DNA of 64,000 bases, from positions 1 to 64,000 of the forward strand of contig JAGPCY010000011.1 of assembly GCA_018057825.1 (NCBI GenBank). Direction: 5' to 3'. Made by a program: the position numbers and the translations under genes. The stretch comes from Kofleriaceae bacterium. Lineage in GTDB: Bacteria > Myxococcota_A > Polyangia > Haliangiales > Haliangiaceae. The notes under the pieces were generated by a model. That model made no database searches. It was given only the letters and a program-made list of their open reading frames with translations, and had not been told where the DNA came from. Shown here in pieces: positions 7,863 to 18,712 of this stretch; the first letter of the stretch is position 1; every line of letters begins with the position of its first letter.

Positions 7863-10800
7863 CTAGTTCGGCGCGCCGGGGCTGGAGGTCCGGAGCGCGA
7901 AGTCGGCGGCGTTGTCCTGCGTGTCGCGGCCGTTCGGGATGCGCGACATGCTCTGCAACGGGGCGGGGAGCGCCGCCGCCGTGTCACCGGTGGGGTGGCC
8001 CGTGCCTTCGACGAACGCGAAGGTCCCGACCAGCCCGGCCAGCGCGCCGGTTGCGACGGAACCTTCGTAGCTGAACACGTCGACGGGCACCGGCGTGGCC
8101 GCGCTGAAGTCGTACAGTCCGATGGCGTCCGGCGCGCCATTCTGGATCCAGCCCGCGGTGGGCGAGGTGATGTTGATCCGGGCCACGCCGACCGGCGTGA
8201 CCACGGCGGCCTGCCCGATCACGATCATCCCCCCGGGGGCCAGCAGGTTGCCAGGCAGGCCGGCGCTGGCGAGGCTGATCCGCTTCGAGGCGTTCGCAGC
8301 GCCCGTCGAGCCATCGAAGAAGTACTCGGCGCCTGGGGTCGAGTTGCCATTCATCAGGACCAGCCGGACGTTGGTGACGTCCGCCGGCGCGGTGCCGACG
8401 TTTTGCACCTCGACGAACTCCACGGTGTCGTTGCCCGGCTGATCGTAGTCGACCTCGTTGATCACTAGCTTGGCGCACGTGCTCGGCGCGCCGCTGCAGG
8501 TCGCGCCCGCCTCGATCGCGCACGTCGCCGAGCAGCCATCGCCGCTGGTGCGGTTGCCGTCGTCGCAGGCGTCGCCGGCGTGGAGGATGCCGTCGCCGCA
8601 GGTGGTCGGCGGCAGCTCGCACACCCGGCTGGTGGTGAAGCCGACGAAGCTGCAGTTGGTGTCGCCCCAGTTGGCCAGACCGTCGACGCCGGCCAGGCAG
8701 TCGCCGTTGCCGCCCACGCCGACGTCGTCGTCGGGCTCGCCGGCGGCGAACGACGTGAAGCCGCCGAACGCCTCGGTGGTGACCCAGCGGAACGTGCCCT
8801 CGGTCGCGGTGTCGCTGGCGCCGAGCCACGGGACGCCGATGTGGTGGAGCATGTGCAGCCGATCCTGCTCGGCGGCGCTGGTGACCGTGATCAGGTAGCC
8901 GTTCAGACCCACGCACGCGGTCTGGGCGTCGGCCCAGGTCGTCGAGCCAGTGAACGTGATGTAGCAGTGGCCCGTCGACGGCTCGGTCGAATAGGCGGCG
9001 CCACCGGGGATCGCCGCGGCGGTGCAGATCCGCCCGGTCACACACTGCGACGTGCAGCCGTCGGTGTCGGGGCCCGGGCCGTCGTCGCACTGCTCACCGC
9101 CGACCACCAGGGTGTCGCCGCAGATCTCGTCACAGGCGCTGGGCTGACCGGTACACGTCCATCCGGTCTCGGTCGCGCACGCCGCCGAGCAGCCGTCGCC
9201 GGGCGCCGTCCCGAAGTCGTCGCAGGTCTCGGGCAGCTCGATCACGCCGTCGCCGCACACCACGACGTTGTTGACGGTGATGCCGACCGTGGCCGGCGCC
9301 GAGCTGACCGTGCCGTCGTTGGCCGTGAAGGTGAAGCTATCGGGCCCGACGTAGCCGGCGGTCGGGGTGTAGGTCACGGTCGCGCTGGTCGCGGTAGCCG
9401 GCGTGATGGCGCCGAGCGCGCCGTTGGTCGGCCCGGTCGCGACCGCGAACGTCAGGGCGTCGCCGTCGAGGTCGTTGCCGGTCAGGGTGATCACCAGCGA
9501 GCCATTCTCGTTGACCGACACGGTCTGCCCGTTGGCCACTGGTGGGTCGTTCACGGCGTTCAGGTTGATCGTCACCGTGGCCGGCGGGCTGACGTCGCCG
9601 TCGGCGTCGGTCACGGTGTACGTGAACGTGTCGGTGCCGTTGTGGTTGGCGTTGGGGATGTAGAGGATGTTCGTCGCGCCTGGGGTGGCGGTGCCGTTGG
9701 CCGGCGCCGTCGCGATCGCGATCGTGAGGCCACCGTCGCCCAGGCCGGTGTCGTTGGTGAGGACGTCGACGAAGATGCCGAGGTCCTCGTCGGTGAAGCC
9801 GACGTCGGCGACCGCGACCGGCAGGTCGTCGACCGCGGTGACGGTGACCGTGACCCGGCCGATGTCGGTCGAGGTGCCGTCCGAGATCGTGTAGTCGAAG
9901 CCGGCGACGCCGAAGAAGTTGGCGGTCGGGGTAAAGGTCACGACGCCGGCCGCCAGGCCGACGGTGCCGTTGGTCGCGCCGCCGACCGCGGTGACGGTCG
10001 GCGTGCTGTCGAGGTCGGTGTCGTTGGCCAGGAGCGTGGCGACCGGGATGAGGAGCGCGCTGTCCTCGTCGGTGGTCGCGGTGTCGTCGACCGCGACCGG
10101 CGGGTCATCGACGGCGGTGACTGTCACGGTCACCCGGCCGGTGTCGGACAGCACGCCGTCGGACACGGTGTAGTCGAACCCGGCGGTGCCCGCGAAGTTG
10201 GCGGTCGGGGTGAACGTGATCACGCCGCCGGCCAGGGTGACGGTGCCGTTGGTCGGGTTGTCGACCGCGGTCACGGTCAGCGTATCGCCGTCGAAGTCGG
10301 TGTCGTTGGCGACCAGGGTGGCGGCGGTGATGGTGGCCGCGGTGTCCTCGGCGGTGGTGGCGGTGTCGTCGACCGCGATCGGCGGATCGTTGACGTTGCC
10401 GATCGACACCGTGACCAGGCCGGTGTCGACGGTCGCGCCGTCGGTCACCGTATAGGTGAACGACGCGAAGCCGGTGAAGCCGGTGGTCGGGGTGAAGGTG
10501 GTGACCCCGGCGGCGCGCCCGACCGTGCCGTTGACCGCGCCCCCGACCGCGATGATCGCCAGCAGGTCGCCGTCGGCGTCGGTGTCGTTGGCAAGGAGGA
10601 CGGCGTCGGGGAAGGTGACCGCGACGTCCTGGTTGGTGGTGCCGGCGTCATCGACCGCGACCGGGGCGTCGTTGACCGCGGTGACCGTGACGGTGACGCG
10701 GCCGGTGTCGGTGGCGGTGCCGTCGGACACGGTGTAGTCGAAGCCGGCGGTGCCGGCGAAGTTGGCGGCCGGGGTGAAGGTGACGGTCGTGCCGGCCAGG

Positions 10801-13262
10801 GCCACGGTGCCGTTGGTGGCGCCGCCGACCGCGGTGATCGTCAGGGTGTCGCCGTCGCCGTCGGTGTCGTTGGCCAGGAGCGTGGCGGCGGTGAGCGTGG
10901 CCGCGGTGTCCTCGGCCGTCGTCGCGGTGTCATCGACCGCGACCGGGGCGTCGTTGACCGCGGTGACCGTGACCGTGACGCGGCCGGTGTCGGTGGTGGT
11001 GCCGTCGGACACGACGTAATCGAAGCCGGCGGTGCCGGAGAAGTTGGCGGCCGGGGTGAAGGTGATCGTGGTGCCGGCCAGGGCGACGGTGCCGTTGGTG
11101 TCGCCCCCGACCGCGGTGATCGTCAGGGCGTCGCCGTCGCCGTCGGTGTCGTTGGCCAGGAGCGTGGCGGCGGTGAGCGTGGCCGCGGTGTCCTCGGTGG
11201 TGGTCGCGGTGTCGTCGACGGCGACCGGCGGGTCGTTGACCGCGGTGACGGTGACCGTGACCCGGCCACTGTCGGTCGCGGTGCCGTCGGACACGGTGTA
11301 GTCGAAGCCGGCGGTGCCCGAGAAGTTGGCGGCCGGGGTGAAGGTGATCGTGGTGCCGGCCAGGGCGACGGTGCCGTTGGTGGCGCCGCTGACCGCGGTG
11401 ACCGTCAGGGTCGCGCCCTCGGCGTCGGTGTCGTTGGCCAGGAGCGTGGCGGCGGTGATCGTGGCCGCGGTGTCCTCGACGGTGGTGGCGGTGTCGTCGA
11501 CCGCGACCGGCGGATCGTTGACCGCGGTGACCGTGACGGTGACCCGGCCGGTGTCGGTGGCGGTGCCGTCGGACACGGTGTAGTCGAAGCCGGCGGTGCC
11601 CGAGAAGTTGGCGGCCGGCGTGAAGGTGACGGTCGTGCCGGCCAGGGCGACGGTGCCGTTGGTCGCGCCGCTGACCGCGGTGATCGACAGGGTCGCGCCC
11701 TCGGCGTCGGTGTCGTTGGCCAGGAGCGTCGCGGCGGTGAGCGTGGCCGCGGTGTCTTCGGCGGTCGTCGCGGTGTCATCGACCGCGACCGGCGGGTCGT
11801 TGACCGCGGTGACGGTGACCGTGACGCGGCCGGTGTCGGTGGCGGTGCCGTCGGACACCGTGTAGTCGAAGCCGGCGGTGCCGGCGAAGTTGGCGGCCGG
11901 GGTGAAGGTGACGGTGGTGCCGGCCAGGGCGACGGTGCCATTGGTCGCGCCGCTGACCGCGGTGAGCGTCAGGGTCGCGCCCTCGGCGTCGGTGTCGTTG
12001 GCCAGGAGCGTCGCGGCGGTGAGCGTGGCCGCGGTGTCCTCGACGGTGGTGGCGGTGTCGTCGACCGCGATCGGCGGGTCGTTGACCGCGGTGACCGTGA
12101 CGGTGACGCGGCCGGTGTCGGTGGCGGTGCCGTCGGACACCGTGTAGTCAAAGCCGGCGGTGCCCGAGAAGTTGGCGGCCGGGGTGAAGGTGACGGTCGT
12201 GCCGGCCAGGGCGACGGTGCCGTTGGTGGCGCCGCTGACCGCGGTGACCGTCAGGGTCGCGCCCTCGGCGTCGGTGTCGTTGGCGAGGAGCGTCGCGGCG
12301 GTGAGCGTGGCCGCGGTGTCCTCGGTGGTGGTGGCGGTGTCGTCGACCGCGACCGGGGCGTCGTTGACCGGGGTGACCGTGACGGTGACGCGGCCGGTGT
12401 CGGTGGCGGCGCCATCGGACACCGTGTAGTCGAAGCCGGCGGTGCCGGCGAAGTTGGCGGCCGGGGTGAAGGTCACGGTGCCGCCAGCCAGGGCGACGGT
12501 GCCGTTGGTGGCGCCGCTGACCGCCGTGAGCGACAGGGTCTGGCCCTCGGCGTCGGTGTCGTTGGCGAGGAGCGTCGCGACGGTGAGCGTGGCCGCGGTG
12601 TCCTCGGCGGTGGTGGCGGTGTCGTCGACCGCGACCGGCGGATCGTTGGCGCCGCCCACCGCGACCGTGACCACCGCGGTGTCGGTGGCGGTGCCGTCGC
12701 TGACGGTGTACTCGAAGGTCGCGTCGCCGACGAAGTCGGCGGCCGGCGTGAACGTGATGTCGTTGCCGGCCAGGGCGACGGTGCCGTTCACGGCAGCGCC
12801 CACCGCGCTGATCGTCAGCGTGTCGCCGTCGACGTCGGTGTCGTTGGCCACGAGCGCGGCTGCGGTGATCGTCGCGGCGGTGTCCTCGGCGGCGGCCGCG
12901 CTGTCGTCGACGGCGACCGGCGCGTCGTTGACCGGCGTGACCGTGATGGTCACGGTCGCGGTCGCGGTCAGCTCGCCGTCGCTGACCGTGATGGTCGCGC
13001 TGTCGGGGCCCTGGTAGTTGGCGTCAGGGGTGTAGGTGAGGGTCGAGCCCGAGACCGCGATCGTCCCGTGGTCGGGCTCGCTGGCGGTGAACCGCAGCGC
13101 CTCACCTTCGGGATCGGTGGCGCTGATCGTGAACTCGACCGGGGTGTCCTCGGCGGTCGTGATCGCGCGGTCGGCGGCGGTCGGCGGCTGATCGCCCTTC
13201 AGGTTGTCGCCGCAAGCCACCAGCAATGCGGCGCAGGAGAGCGCGAACGCGTAGGTCCTCAT
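7863..13262 (-). CDS. Giant surface lipoprotein: cadherin-like repeats, C-type lectin domain, lamin-tail domain
   Basis: 1799 aa. The lipoprotein signal ends LLVAC (Cys17). About fourteen ~94-residue cadherin-like/Big_9 domains follow to ~1330. Each carries VNDxPVAVDDTATT, ANDTD, NGTVALAG and FTPAANFxGTAGFDYTVSDG, and the middle ones are nearly identical. Then come two DUF4215-type Cys repeats (CGDGVIELPETCDD, ~1333), a C-type lectin-like domain (~1409-1550, with HCYITF, WADAQTAC and WGDTNC), a third Cys repeat (CGDGILHAGDACDDGN) and a lamin-tail domain (VINEVDYDQPGND, ~1596 on). The likely role is a long fibrous adhesin or carbohydrate-binding protein on the cell surface; this is inferred from domains. 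Start ATG follows TACGGT by 8 bases. A 1565-codon open frame on the opposite strand is a by-product of the repeats. Confidence 0.95.
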   Translation of the reverse strand: MRTYAFALSCAALLVACGDNLKGDQPPTAADRAITTAEDTPVEFTISATDPEGEALRFTASEPDHGTIAVSGSTLTYTPDANYQGPDSATITVSDGELTATATVTITVTPVNDAPVAVDDSAAAAEDTAATITAAALVANDTDVDGDTLTISAVGAAVNGTVALAGNDITFTPAADFVGDATFEYTVSDGTATDTAVVTVAVGGANDPPVAVDDTATTAEDTAATLTVATLLANDTDAEGQTLSLTAVSGATNGTVALAGGTVTFTPAANFAGTAGFDYTVSDGAATDTGRVTVTVTPVNDAPVAVDDTATTTEDTAATLTAATLLANDTDAEGATLTVTAVSGATNGTVALAGTTVTFTPAANFSGTAGFDYTVSDGTATDTGRVTVTVTAVNDPPIAVDDTATTVEDTAATLTAATLLANDTDAEGATLTLTAVSGATNGTVALAGTTVTFTPAANFAGTAGFDYTVSDGTATDTGRVTVTVTAVNDPPVAVDDTATTAEDTAATLTAATLLANDTDAEGATLSITAVSGATNGTVALAGTTVTFTPAANFSGTAGFDYTVSDGTATDTGRVTVTVTAVNDPPVAVDDTATTVEDTAATITAATLLANDTDAEGATLTVTAVSGATNGTVALAGTTITFTPAANFSGTAGFDYTVSDGTATDSGRVTVTVTAVNDPPVAVDDTATTTEDTAATLTAATLLANDTDGDGDALTITAVGGDTNGTVALAGTTITFTPAANFSGTAGFDYVVSDGTTTDTGRVTVTVTAVNDAPVAVDDTATTAEDTAATLTAATLLANDTDGDGDTLTITAVGGATNGTVALAGTTVTFTPAANFAGTAGFDYTVSDGTATDTGRVTVTVTAVNDAPVAVDDAGTTNQDVAVTFPDAVLLANDTDADGDLLAIIAVGGAVNGTVGRAAGVTTFTPTTGFTGFASFTYTVTDGATVDTGLVTVSIGNVNDPPIAVDDTATTAEDTAATITAATLVANDTDFDGDTLTVTAVDNPTNGTVTLAGGVITFTPTANFAGTAGFDYTVSDGVLSDTGRVTVTVTAVDDPPVAVDDTATTDEDSALLIPVATLLANDTDLDSTPTVTAVGGATNGTVGLAAGVVTFTPTANFFGVAGFDYTISDGTSTDIGRVTVTVTAVDDLPVAVADVGFTDEDLGIFVDVLTNDTGLGDGGLTIAIATAPANGTATPGATNILYIPNANHNGTDTFTYTVTDADGDVSPPATVTINLNAVNDPPVANGQTVSVNENGSLVITLTGNDLDGDALTFAVATGPTNGALGAITPATATSATVTYTPTAGYVGPDSFTFTANDGTVSSAPATVGITVNNVVVCGDGVIELPETCDDFGTAPGDGCSAACATETGWTCTGQPSACDEICGDTLVVGGEQCDDGPGPDTDGCTSQCVTGRICTAAAIPGGAAYSTEPSTGHCYITFTGSTTWADAQTACVGLNGYLITVTSAAEQDRLHMLHHIGVPWLGASDTATEGTFRWVTTEAFGGFTSFAAGEPDDDVGVGGNGDCLAGVDGLANWGDTNCSFVGFTTSRVCELPPTTCGDGILHAGDACDDGNRTSGDGCSATCAIEAGATCSGAPSTCAKLVINEVDYDQPGNDTVEFVEVQNVGTAPADVTNVRLVLMNGNSTPGAEYFFDGSTGAANASKRISLASAGLPGNLLAPGGMIVIGQAAVVTPVGVARINITSPTAGWIQNGAPDAIGLYDFSAATPVPVDVFSYEGSVATGALAGLVGTFAFVEGTGHPTGDTAAALPAPLQSMSRIPNGRDTQDNAADFALRTSSPGAPN
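10740..12710 (-). repeat. 282-bp tandem repeats encoding 94-aa cadherin-like domains
   Basis: Near-identical units repeat every 282 bp: equivalent positions recur at 10750, 11032, 11314, 11596, 11878, 12160 and 12442. Divergence is low and mostly synonymous, which fits recent duplication or gene conversion. Flanking units at either end are more diverged. Confidence 0.9.
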
Positions 13263-13270
13263 CGCGCGGA

Positions 13271-13276
13271 ACCGTA
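13271..13276 (-). promoter_or_regulatory. -10-like TACGGT before the adhesin gene
   Basis: TACGGT ends eight bases upstream of the ATG at 13262; no Shine-Dalgarno and no clear -35. Confidence 0.35.
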
Positions 13277-13337
13277 GTCGATCTCACCGTCCGGCGGAAG
13301 CGACATCCCGGCTGCGACTCGGTGCCGCGGGCGCGGC

Positions 13338-13359
13338 GGCCGTGACTCGAGTCACGGCC
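13338..13359. promoter_or_regulatory. 22-bp perfect palindrome upstream of the adhesin gene
   Basis: Core GCCGTGACTCGAGTCACGGC (13339-13358), extended by one more G-C pair on each side, with no loop. It lies 76 bp before the adhesin start and 77 bp after the stop of the upstream co-directional gene. A loopless dyad suits a dimeric repressor or activator site better than a terminator. The cognate regulator is unknown. Confidence 0.4.
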
Positions 13360-13435
13360 CTGCGGCCCGGGCCGCCCCGCGCGACGACGTCGCCGGCGTG
13401 TCAGCCCAGGGTCCGCGAGCGCCCTCGCGGGGCCC

Positions 13436-14041
13436 TTACTTGGCCGCCTCCTGGGCGCCCTCGCCGTCGAGCTCGATCCAGGCCCGGTCCCGCTGCTTCC
13501 AGACCTCGCTCTGGATGGCGGCCTTGGCCGCCGGCGCGGCGTAGCCCCCGGCCTCGTCGGCGGCGGTCCGGGTCGTGCTCTCGATCCGCTTGCTCAGGGC
13601 CTTCGGCATGCGGGTCTTGCCGATCGTGAAGGTGTTGGCCGACGACGGGCTCGAGCGATGGGAGTCGATGCAGAAGACGTCGAGCCTGACCTGGACGGTC
13701 TCGCCCGGCGCCAGGGTCACCGCGGTCTCGCGGGCCAGCTTGTCGCCGCGCGCGATCTCGATCGGGCCGACCGCGCCGAGGCGCTGCGGCGCGGAGTCGG
13801 GATCGCCATCCGGGACGAAGTACAGGCCGTCGGCGGAGAACCGCTGGGCGGCCCCGGTCCGGTTCTTCAGCTCGACCGTGAGCACGCCGTTGGTCGCGCC
13901 GTCGTAGGCCACCACGCGGAGGGCGACCGGCGCGGTCTTGCCCTTCCCCGGCACGGGATGGAAGCGACGGTCGGCGAGGGCGGGGGCGGCGGCGAGGACG
14001 ACCCCGAGGATGAGGGACACGGCGACGAGGAGGGAGCGCAT
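13436..14041 (-). CDS. Exported hypothetical protein
   Basis: 201 aa with a Sec signal peptide (MRSLLVAVSLILGVVLAAAPALA, cleavage after ALA). The mature part has an immunoglobulin-like beta region (LRVVAYDGATNGVLTVELKNRTG, AVTLAPGETVQVRLDVFCIDSHR). A helical C-terminal part contains KALSKRIESTTRTAADEAGG and AIQSEVWKQRDRAWIE. The VFCIDSHRSSP segment, with one Cys and one His, is the most distinctive part. I do not recognise the family. It lies between fumarase and the adhesin on the same strand, separated from each by more than 170 bp, so it is probably transcribed alone. Confidence 0.8.
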   Translation of the reverse strand: MRSLLVAVSLILGVVLAAAPALADRRFHPVPGKGKTAPVALRVVAYDGATNGVLTVELKNRTGAAQRFSADGLYFVPDGDPDSAPQRLGAVGPIEIARGDKLARETAVTLAPGETVQVRLDVFCIDSHRSSPSSANTFTIGKTRMPKALSKRIESTTRTAADEAGGYAAPAAKAAIQSEVWKQRDRAWIELDGEGAQEAAK

Positions 14042-14140
14042 GGCGGTGTCGACGCGCGTTCGCCGATGATGATCTAACCGCGACGATCCGACGCGGCGCG
14101 CGCAACCGCGGCCCGTCCAGCGTGTCTCGCGCTAGCGCTG

Positions 14141-14222
<82 letters not shown>

Positions 14223-14225
14223 GAT

Positions 14226-15860
<1,635 letters not shown>

Positions 15861-15867
15861 GGTGCGG

Positions 15868-15873
15868 ACCCTA
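15868..15873 (-). promoter_or_regulatory. -10-like TAGGGT before fumarase
   Basis: GGTAGGGT ends seven bases before the ATG at 15860, and there is no purine-rich ribosome site in between. Confidence 0.35.
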
Positions 15874-15983
15874 CCCGGCATCGCCGCGGCGGTCACGTCG
15901 CGCGACCGACCCGAAGCGAGGGCCGGCCGGCCGGCAGCGCACCGAACGGTTTGAAAGGCCGCTGCGTCGCGACGTGCGGGCAG

Positions 15984-15989
15984 TACGAT
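15984..15989 (+). promoter_or_regulatory. -10-like TACGAT, leaderless geometry
   Basis: TACGAT ends exactly six bases before a GTG at 15996. This decides the start in favour of the GTG over the upstream in-frame TTG at 15951. Confidence 0.45.
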
Positions 15990-15995
15990 CGCGCT

Positions 15996-16496
15996 GTGCT
16001 GCCGCGCGTGCCGTGGCTCGGCGACGAGCCCATTCCGTACCTCGAACTCTTGAATCCGTCGGCGCGACACTCGGTGTGCGCGGAGCTCTTGACGCGGATC
16101 CGCGGGCGCGCCCCGGGCGCGCCGGCCGACGCGATCGCGGCCATGTTGACGAGGTCGTGGCGCCCCGCGCTGGTCGCCTGCGCGGCGGTGTGCGCGCGCG
16201 CCGACGGCGAGCGCTTCGCGGCGCCGCTGACCGCGCTCCTGCGCGAGGGCTCGTGGGTGTCGCCGCAGGTGGCGGTCGCCCTCGGCCACGCCCGACGCTG
16301 GGACCTCGCGGCCGTGGTCGCCGACCTCGACCTGACGGCGCTGCCCGACAAGGCCCGCGGCGGGCTCTGGGCGATCGGGGTCACCTGGCAGACCGCGCCG
16401 GCCTCGGGGGGCTGGTCGGAGTTCGGCCTGGGCCGAGGCGTCGCCGAGCAGTGGCTGGCCGAGGTGGTGGTGCCGCCGCGCGCGCCAGCCCCGTGA
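15996..16496 (+). CDS. Hypothetical protein, alpha-helical
   Basis: 166 aa from the GTG start. Begins [21 protein letters not shown] and continues as predicted helices rich in Ala, Leu and Arg ([67 protein letters not shown]). This could be a short HEAT-like array. No signal peptide, membrane span or known motif is seen. It is divergent from fumarase and convergent with dapL, with tract D after its stop. Confidence 0.6.
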   Translation: MLPRVPWLGDEPIPYLELLNPSARHSVCAELLTRIRGRAPGAPADAIAAMLTRSWRPALVACAAVCARADGERFAAPLTALLREGSWVSPQVAVALGHARRWDLAAVVADLDLTALPDKARGGLWAIGVTWQTAPASGGWSEFGLGRGVAEQWLAEVVVPPRAPAP

Positions 16497-16509
16497 GCCC
16501 CGCGGCCGC

Positions 16510-16657
<148 letters not shown>

Positions 16658-16675
16658 GTCTCCCCGGCCTCTCCG

Positions 16676-17908
16676 CTACCCGAAGGACTTCCCTAGGCGC
16701 GCGACCGCAGCCTCGACGTTGGCGCGCGAGTTGAACGCCGAGAGCCGGAAGTAGCCCTCGCCGGCGGGGCCGAAGCCGGAGCCCGGCGTACCGACCAGGT
16801 GGGCGCGCTCGAGGAGCTGATCGAAGAAGTCCCACGACCGCATGCCGCCCGGGGTGGCCAGCCAGATGTACGGGGCGTGCTGGCCGCCGAACACCGTGAA
16901 GCCGGCCGCGGTCAGCCCGGCGCGCAGGAGCTTGGCGTTGTCCATGTAGAACCCGACCTGCCCGAGGGTCTGGGCCATGCCCTCGGGCGAGTACGACGCC
17001 GCCGCGCCGCGCTGAACCACATAGCTCGTGCCGTTGAACTTGGTCGAGTGGCGTCGGCTCCACATCGCGTTGAGCGACACCCGCGCGCCGTCGGCGCCGA
17101 CCCCGGTCAGATCCTTGGGCACGACCATGAACGCGCAGCGCACCCCGGTGAACCCGGCGCGCTTCGAGTAGCTGCGCAGCTCGATCGCGCACGACCGGGC
17201 CTCGGGGATCTCGTAGATCGAGCGCGGCAGGTCGGGATCCGAGATGTACGCCTCATAGGCGGCGTCGAAGACGATCAGCGCGTCGTGGCGTCGGGCCCAC
17301 GCGACCCAGGCCGTGAGTTGATCGCGGGTCATGACAGCGCCGGTCGGATTGTTGGGCGAGCACAGGTAGACCACGTCGATGCCGCCGCCGGCCGGCGGCT
17401 CGGGGACGAAGCCGGTGGCCGCCGTCGACGGCAAGTAGACCAGGCCCGGGTAGCGACCGTCGGCGCCGGGGGCGCCGGTGCGCCCTGCCATGACGTTGGA
17501 GTCGACGTAGACCGGGTAGACCGGATCGGCGATCGCGATCACCGCGTCGGGCGCGAACAGCTCCTGGAGGTTGCCGCTGTCGCACTTCGAGCCGTCGGAC
17601 ACGAAGATCTCGTCGGCGCCGAGCTCGACGCCCCGGGCGCGGTAGTCGTGTTCGCGGATCGCGTCGAGGAGAAAGTCGTAGCCCTGCTCGGGGCCGTAGC
17701 CGCGAAAGGTCTCGCGCACCGCCAGCTCGTCGACGGCGGCGTGCATGGCGGCGACGATGGCCGGGGCCAGGGGCTCGGTCACGTCGCCGATGCCCAGGCG
17801 GATGACGGCGGCGGTCGGGTTGGCGGCGGTGAAGGCGCGGACGCGGCGGCCGATCTCGGGGAACAAGTAGCCGGCCGGCAGCTTCTGGAAATGGGGGTTG
17901 GCGCGCAT
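16676..17908 (-). CDS. dapL: LL-diaminopimelate aminotransferase
   Basis: 410 aa, matching the family length. It converts tetrahydrodipicolinate directly to LL-diaminopimelate using glutamate, a one-step branch of lysine and peptidoglycan synthesis that replaces DapD/DapC/DapE. Evidence: N terminus [73 protein letters not shown], and the PLP lysine in [18 protein letters not shown] at 17908 is chosen by family alignment and a TAGAGT box eight bases upstream; the open frame runs further upstream without good support. Confidence 0.95.
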   Translation of the reverse strand: MRANPHFQKLPAGYLFPEIGRRVRAFTAANPTAAVIRLGIGDVTEPLAPAIVAAMHAAVDELAVRETFRGYGPEQGYDFLLDAIREHDYRARGVELGADEIFVSDGSKCDSGNLQELFAPDAVIAIADPVYPVYVDSNVMAGRTGAPGADGRYPGLVYLPSTAATGFVPEPPAGGGIDVVYLCSPNNPTGAVMTRDQLTAWVAWARRHDALIVFDAAYEAYISDPDLPRSIYEIPEARSCAIELRSYSKRAGFTGVRCAFMVVPKDLTGVGADGARVSLNAMWSRRHSTKFNGTSYVVQRGAAASYSPEGMAQTLGQVGFYMDNAKLLRAGLTAAGFTVFGGQHAPYIWLATPGGMRSWDFFDQLLERAHLVGTPGSGFGPAGEGYFRLSAFNSRANVEAAVARLGKSFG

Positions 17909-17916
17909 CGGCGCGG

Positions 17917-17922
17917 ACTCTA
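17917..17922 (-). promoter_or_regulatory. -10-like TAGAGT before dapL
   Basis: GGTAGAGT ends eight bases before the ATG at 17908. Confidence 0.35.
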
Positions 17923-18034
17923 CCCCCAGGGCTCCCGGCGACGAAGCGATCGCGCGCGTGGGGGCGCCACGGGGACGCCTGGCCGGACCGGTCGGGGACC
18001 GCGAACGGGAGGCAACCGATCGGTGCACCAGGGA

Positions 18035-18063
18035 TAGACGCCGCCCGCGAATTCGGGTAGAAG
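18035..18063 (+). promoter_or_regulatory. Promoter of tRNA-His
   Basis: TAGACG (18035-18040), 17-bp spacer, TAGAAG (18058-18063). The expected start near 18070 is about 5 nt before the mature tRNA. Confidence 0.45.
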
Positions 18064-18074
18064 ACCTCCCACGC

Positions 18075-18148
18075 GGTGGGTGTAGCTCAATTGGTAGAGC
18101 ACCAGATTGTGGTTCTGGGTGTCGTGGGTTCGATCCCCATCACTCACC
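18075..18148 (+). tRNA. tRNA-His (anticodon GTG)
   Basis: Full cloverleaf: acceptor GTGGGTG/CACTCAC, D arm GCTC..GAGC, anticodon stem CCAGA/TCTGG with loop TTGTGGT, and T arm GTGGG TTCGATC CCCAT. The extra G at 18075 opposite the C discriminator at 18148 is the G-1 identity element of tRNA-His. CCA is not encoded. Confidence 0.97.
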
Positions 18149-18152
18149 CCGC

Positions 18153-18180
18153 GCGGCGCCGAGAGGCGCCGCTTCTTTTT
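18153..18180 (+). terminator. Rho-independent terminator after tRNA-His
   Basis: Perfect 8-bp stem GCGGCGCC/GGCGCCGC with loop GAGA, followed by TTCTTTTT. This is the clearest factor-independent terminator in the window. Confidence 0.9.
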
Positions 18181-18200
18181 GTGCCGGCACCGCTTCTTGG

Positions 18201-18206
18201 TACGCT
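18201..18206 (+). promoter_or_regulatory. -10-like TACGCT before the eIF1-like gene
   Basis: TACGCT ends nine bases before the ATG at 18216. A weak -35 (TTGTGC, 18179-18184) lies 16 bp upstream, overlapping the tail of the terminator. Confidence 0.35.
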
Positions 18207-18215
18207 GGCGCGACG

Positions 18216-18578
18216 ATGAGCGGCGGCAAGCCCACCCCCGGTACCCCTACCGGCCTGGCGGCCCTGGCCGCGCTGCGCTCCGAGCTCCCGGCGGGCCCGG
18301 CCCCGACCCAGGCGCCGCCCCCACTACCCCCGAAGGGCCCCGCCCGGGCGGTGGTTCGCCTCGAGCGCAAGGGCCGCGGCGGCAAGGAGGCGACGGTGAT
18401 CGAGAAGCTGGCCCTGGCTCCGGCTGAGCTCGAGCGGTGGTGCAAGGAGCTCAAGGCCGCCCTCGGCTGCGGCGGCGTGGTCGACGGTGAGGCCATCGTG
18501 CTGCAGGGCGATCTGCGACCCCGGCTCGAGGCGGTCTTGACCAAGCGCGGCGTCCGCAAGGTCACGATCGCCGGCTGA
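18216..18578 (+). CDS. eIF1/SUI1-family translation factor (YciH-like)
   Basis: 120 aa. A ~45-residue Pro/Ala/Gly-rich N-terminal region precedes the SUI1 domain: VVRLERKGRGGKEATVIEKL, the helix LERWCKELKAALGCGG, and DGEAIVLQGDLRPRLEAVLTKRGVRKVTI. Bacterial members such as E. coli YciH affect start-site fidelity on the ribosome, so a role in initiation, perhaps on weak or leaderless mRNAs, is plausible but unproven here. It sits just after tRNA-His in the same direction, behind a terminator, so it has its own promoter. Confidence 0.9.
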   Translation: MSGGKPTPGTPTGLAALAALRSELPAGPAPTQAPPPLPPKGPARAVVRLERKGRGGKEATVIEKLALAPAELERWCKELKAALGCGGVVDGEAIVLQGDLRPRLEAVLTKRGVRKVTIAG

Positions 18579-18609
18579 GGCGCGTGGGCGTCGCGGCCGC
18601 GCGGATTTG

Positions 18610-18683
18610 CGCGCCCAAGAGGACTCGAACCTCTGACCCTCGGCTTAGAAGGCCGATGCTCTATCCAGCTGAGCTATGGGCGC
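18610..18683 (-). tRNA. tRNA-Arg (anticodon TCT)
   Basis: Acceptor GCGCCCA/TGGGCGC, D arm GCTC..GAGC, anticodon stem TCGGC/GCCGA with loop CTTCTAA, T arm AGAGG TTCGAGT CCTCT, discriminator G. CCA is not encoded. It lies 29 bp downstream of tRNA-Pro on the same strand, so the two probably share a transcript. Confidence 0.97.
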
Positions 18684-18712
18684 GGATGACCGTGAACGGT
18701 CGAGAAACGTGG

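Noticed and set aside
7039-8140. Predicted proteins rich in ETEAE, PRPRPR, GLGLGL or SVSVSA at this and other tracts, including the NPNPNP frame at 46606-47031
   Set aside because: They are six-frame translations of the CTCGGY and GGTTCG repeats, which contain no stop codons. No start signals, no conserved flanks, and they occur in every frame.
8580-13277. 1565-codon open frame antisense to the giant adhesin, and many 89-codon frames within it
   Set aside because: The composition is a by-product of 282-bp repeats of GC-rich codons on the other strand. The adhesin strand has a signal peptide, known domains and a start signal; the antisense frame has none.
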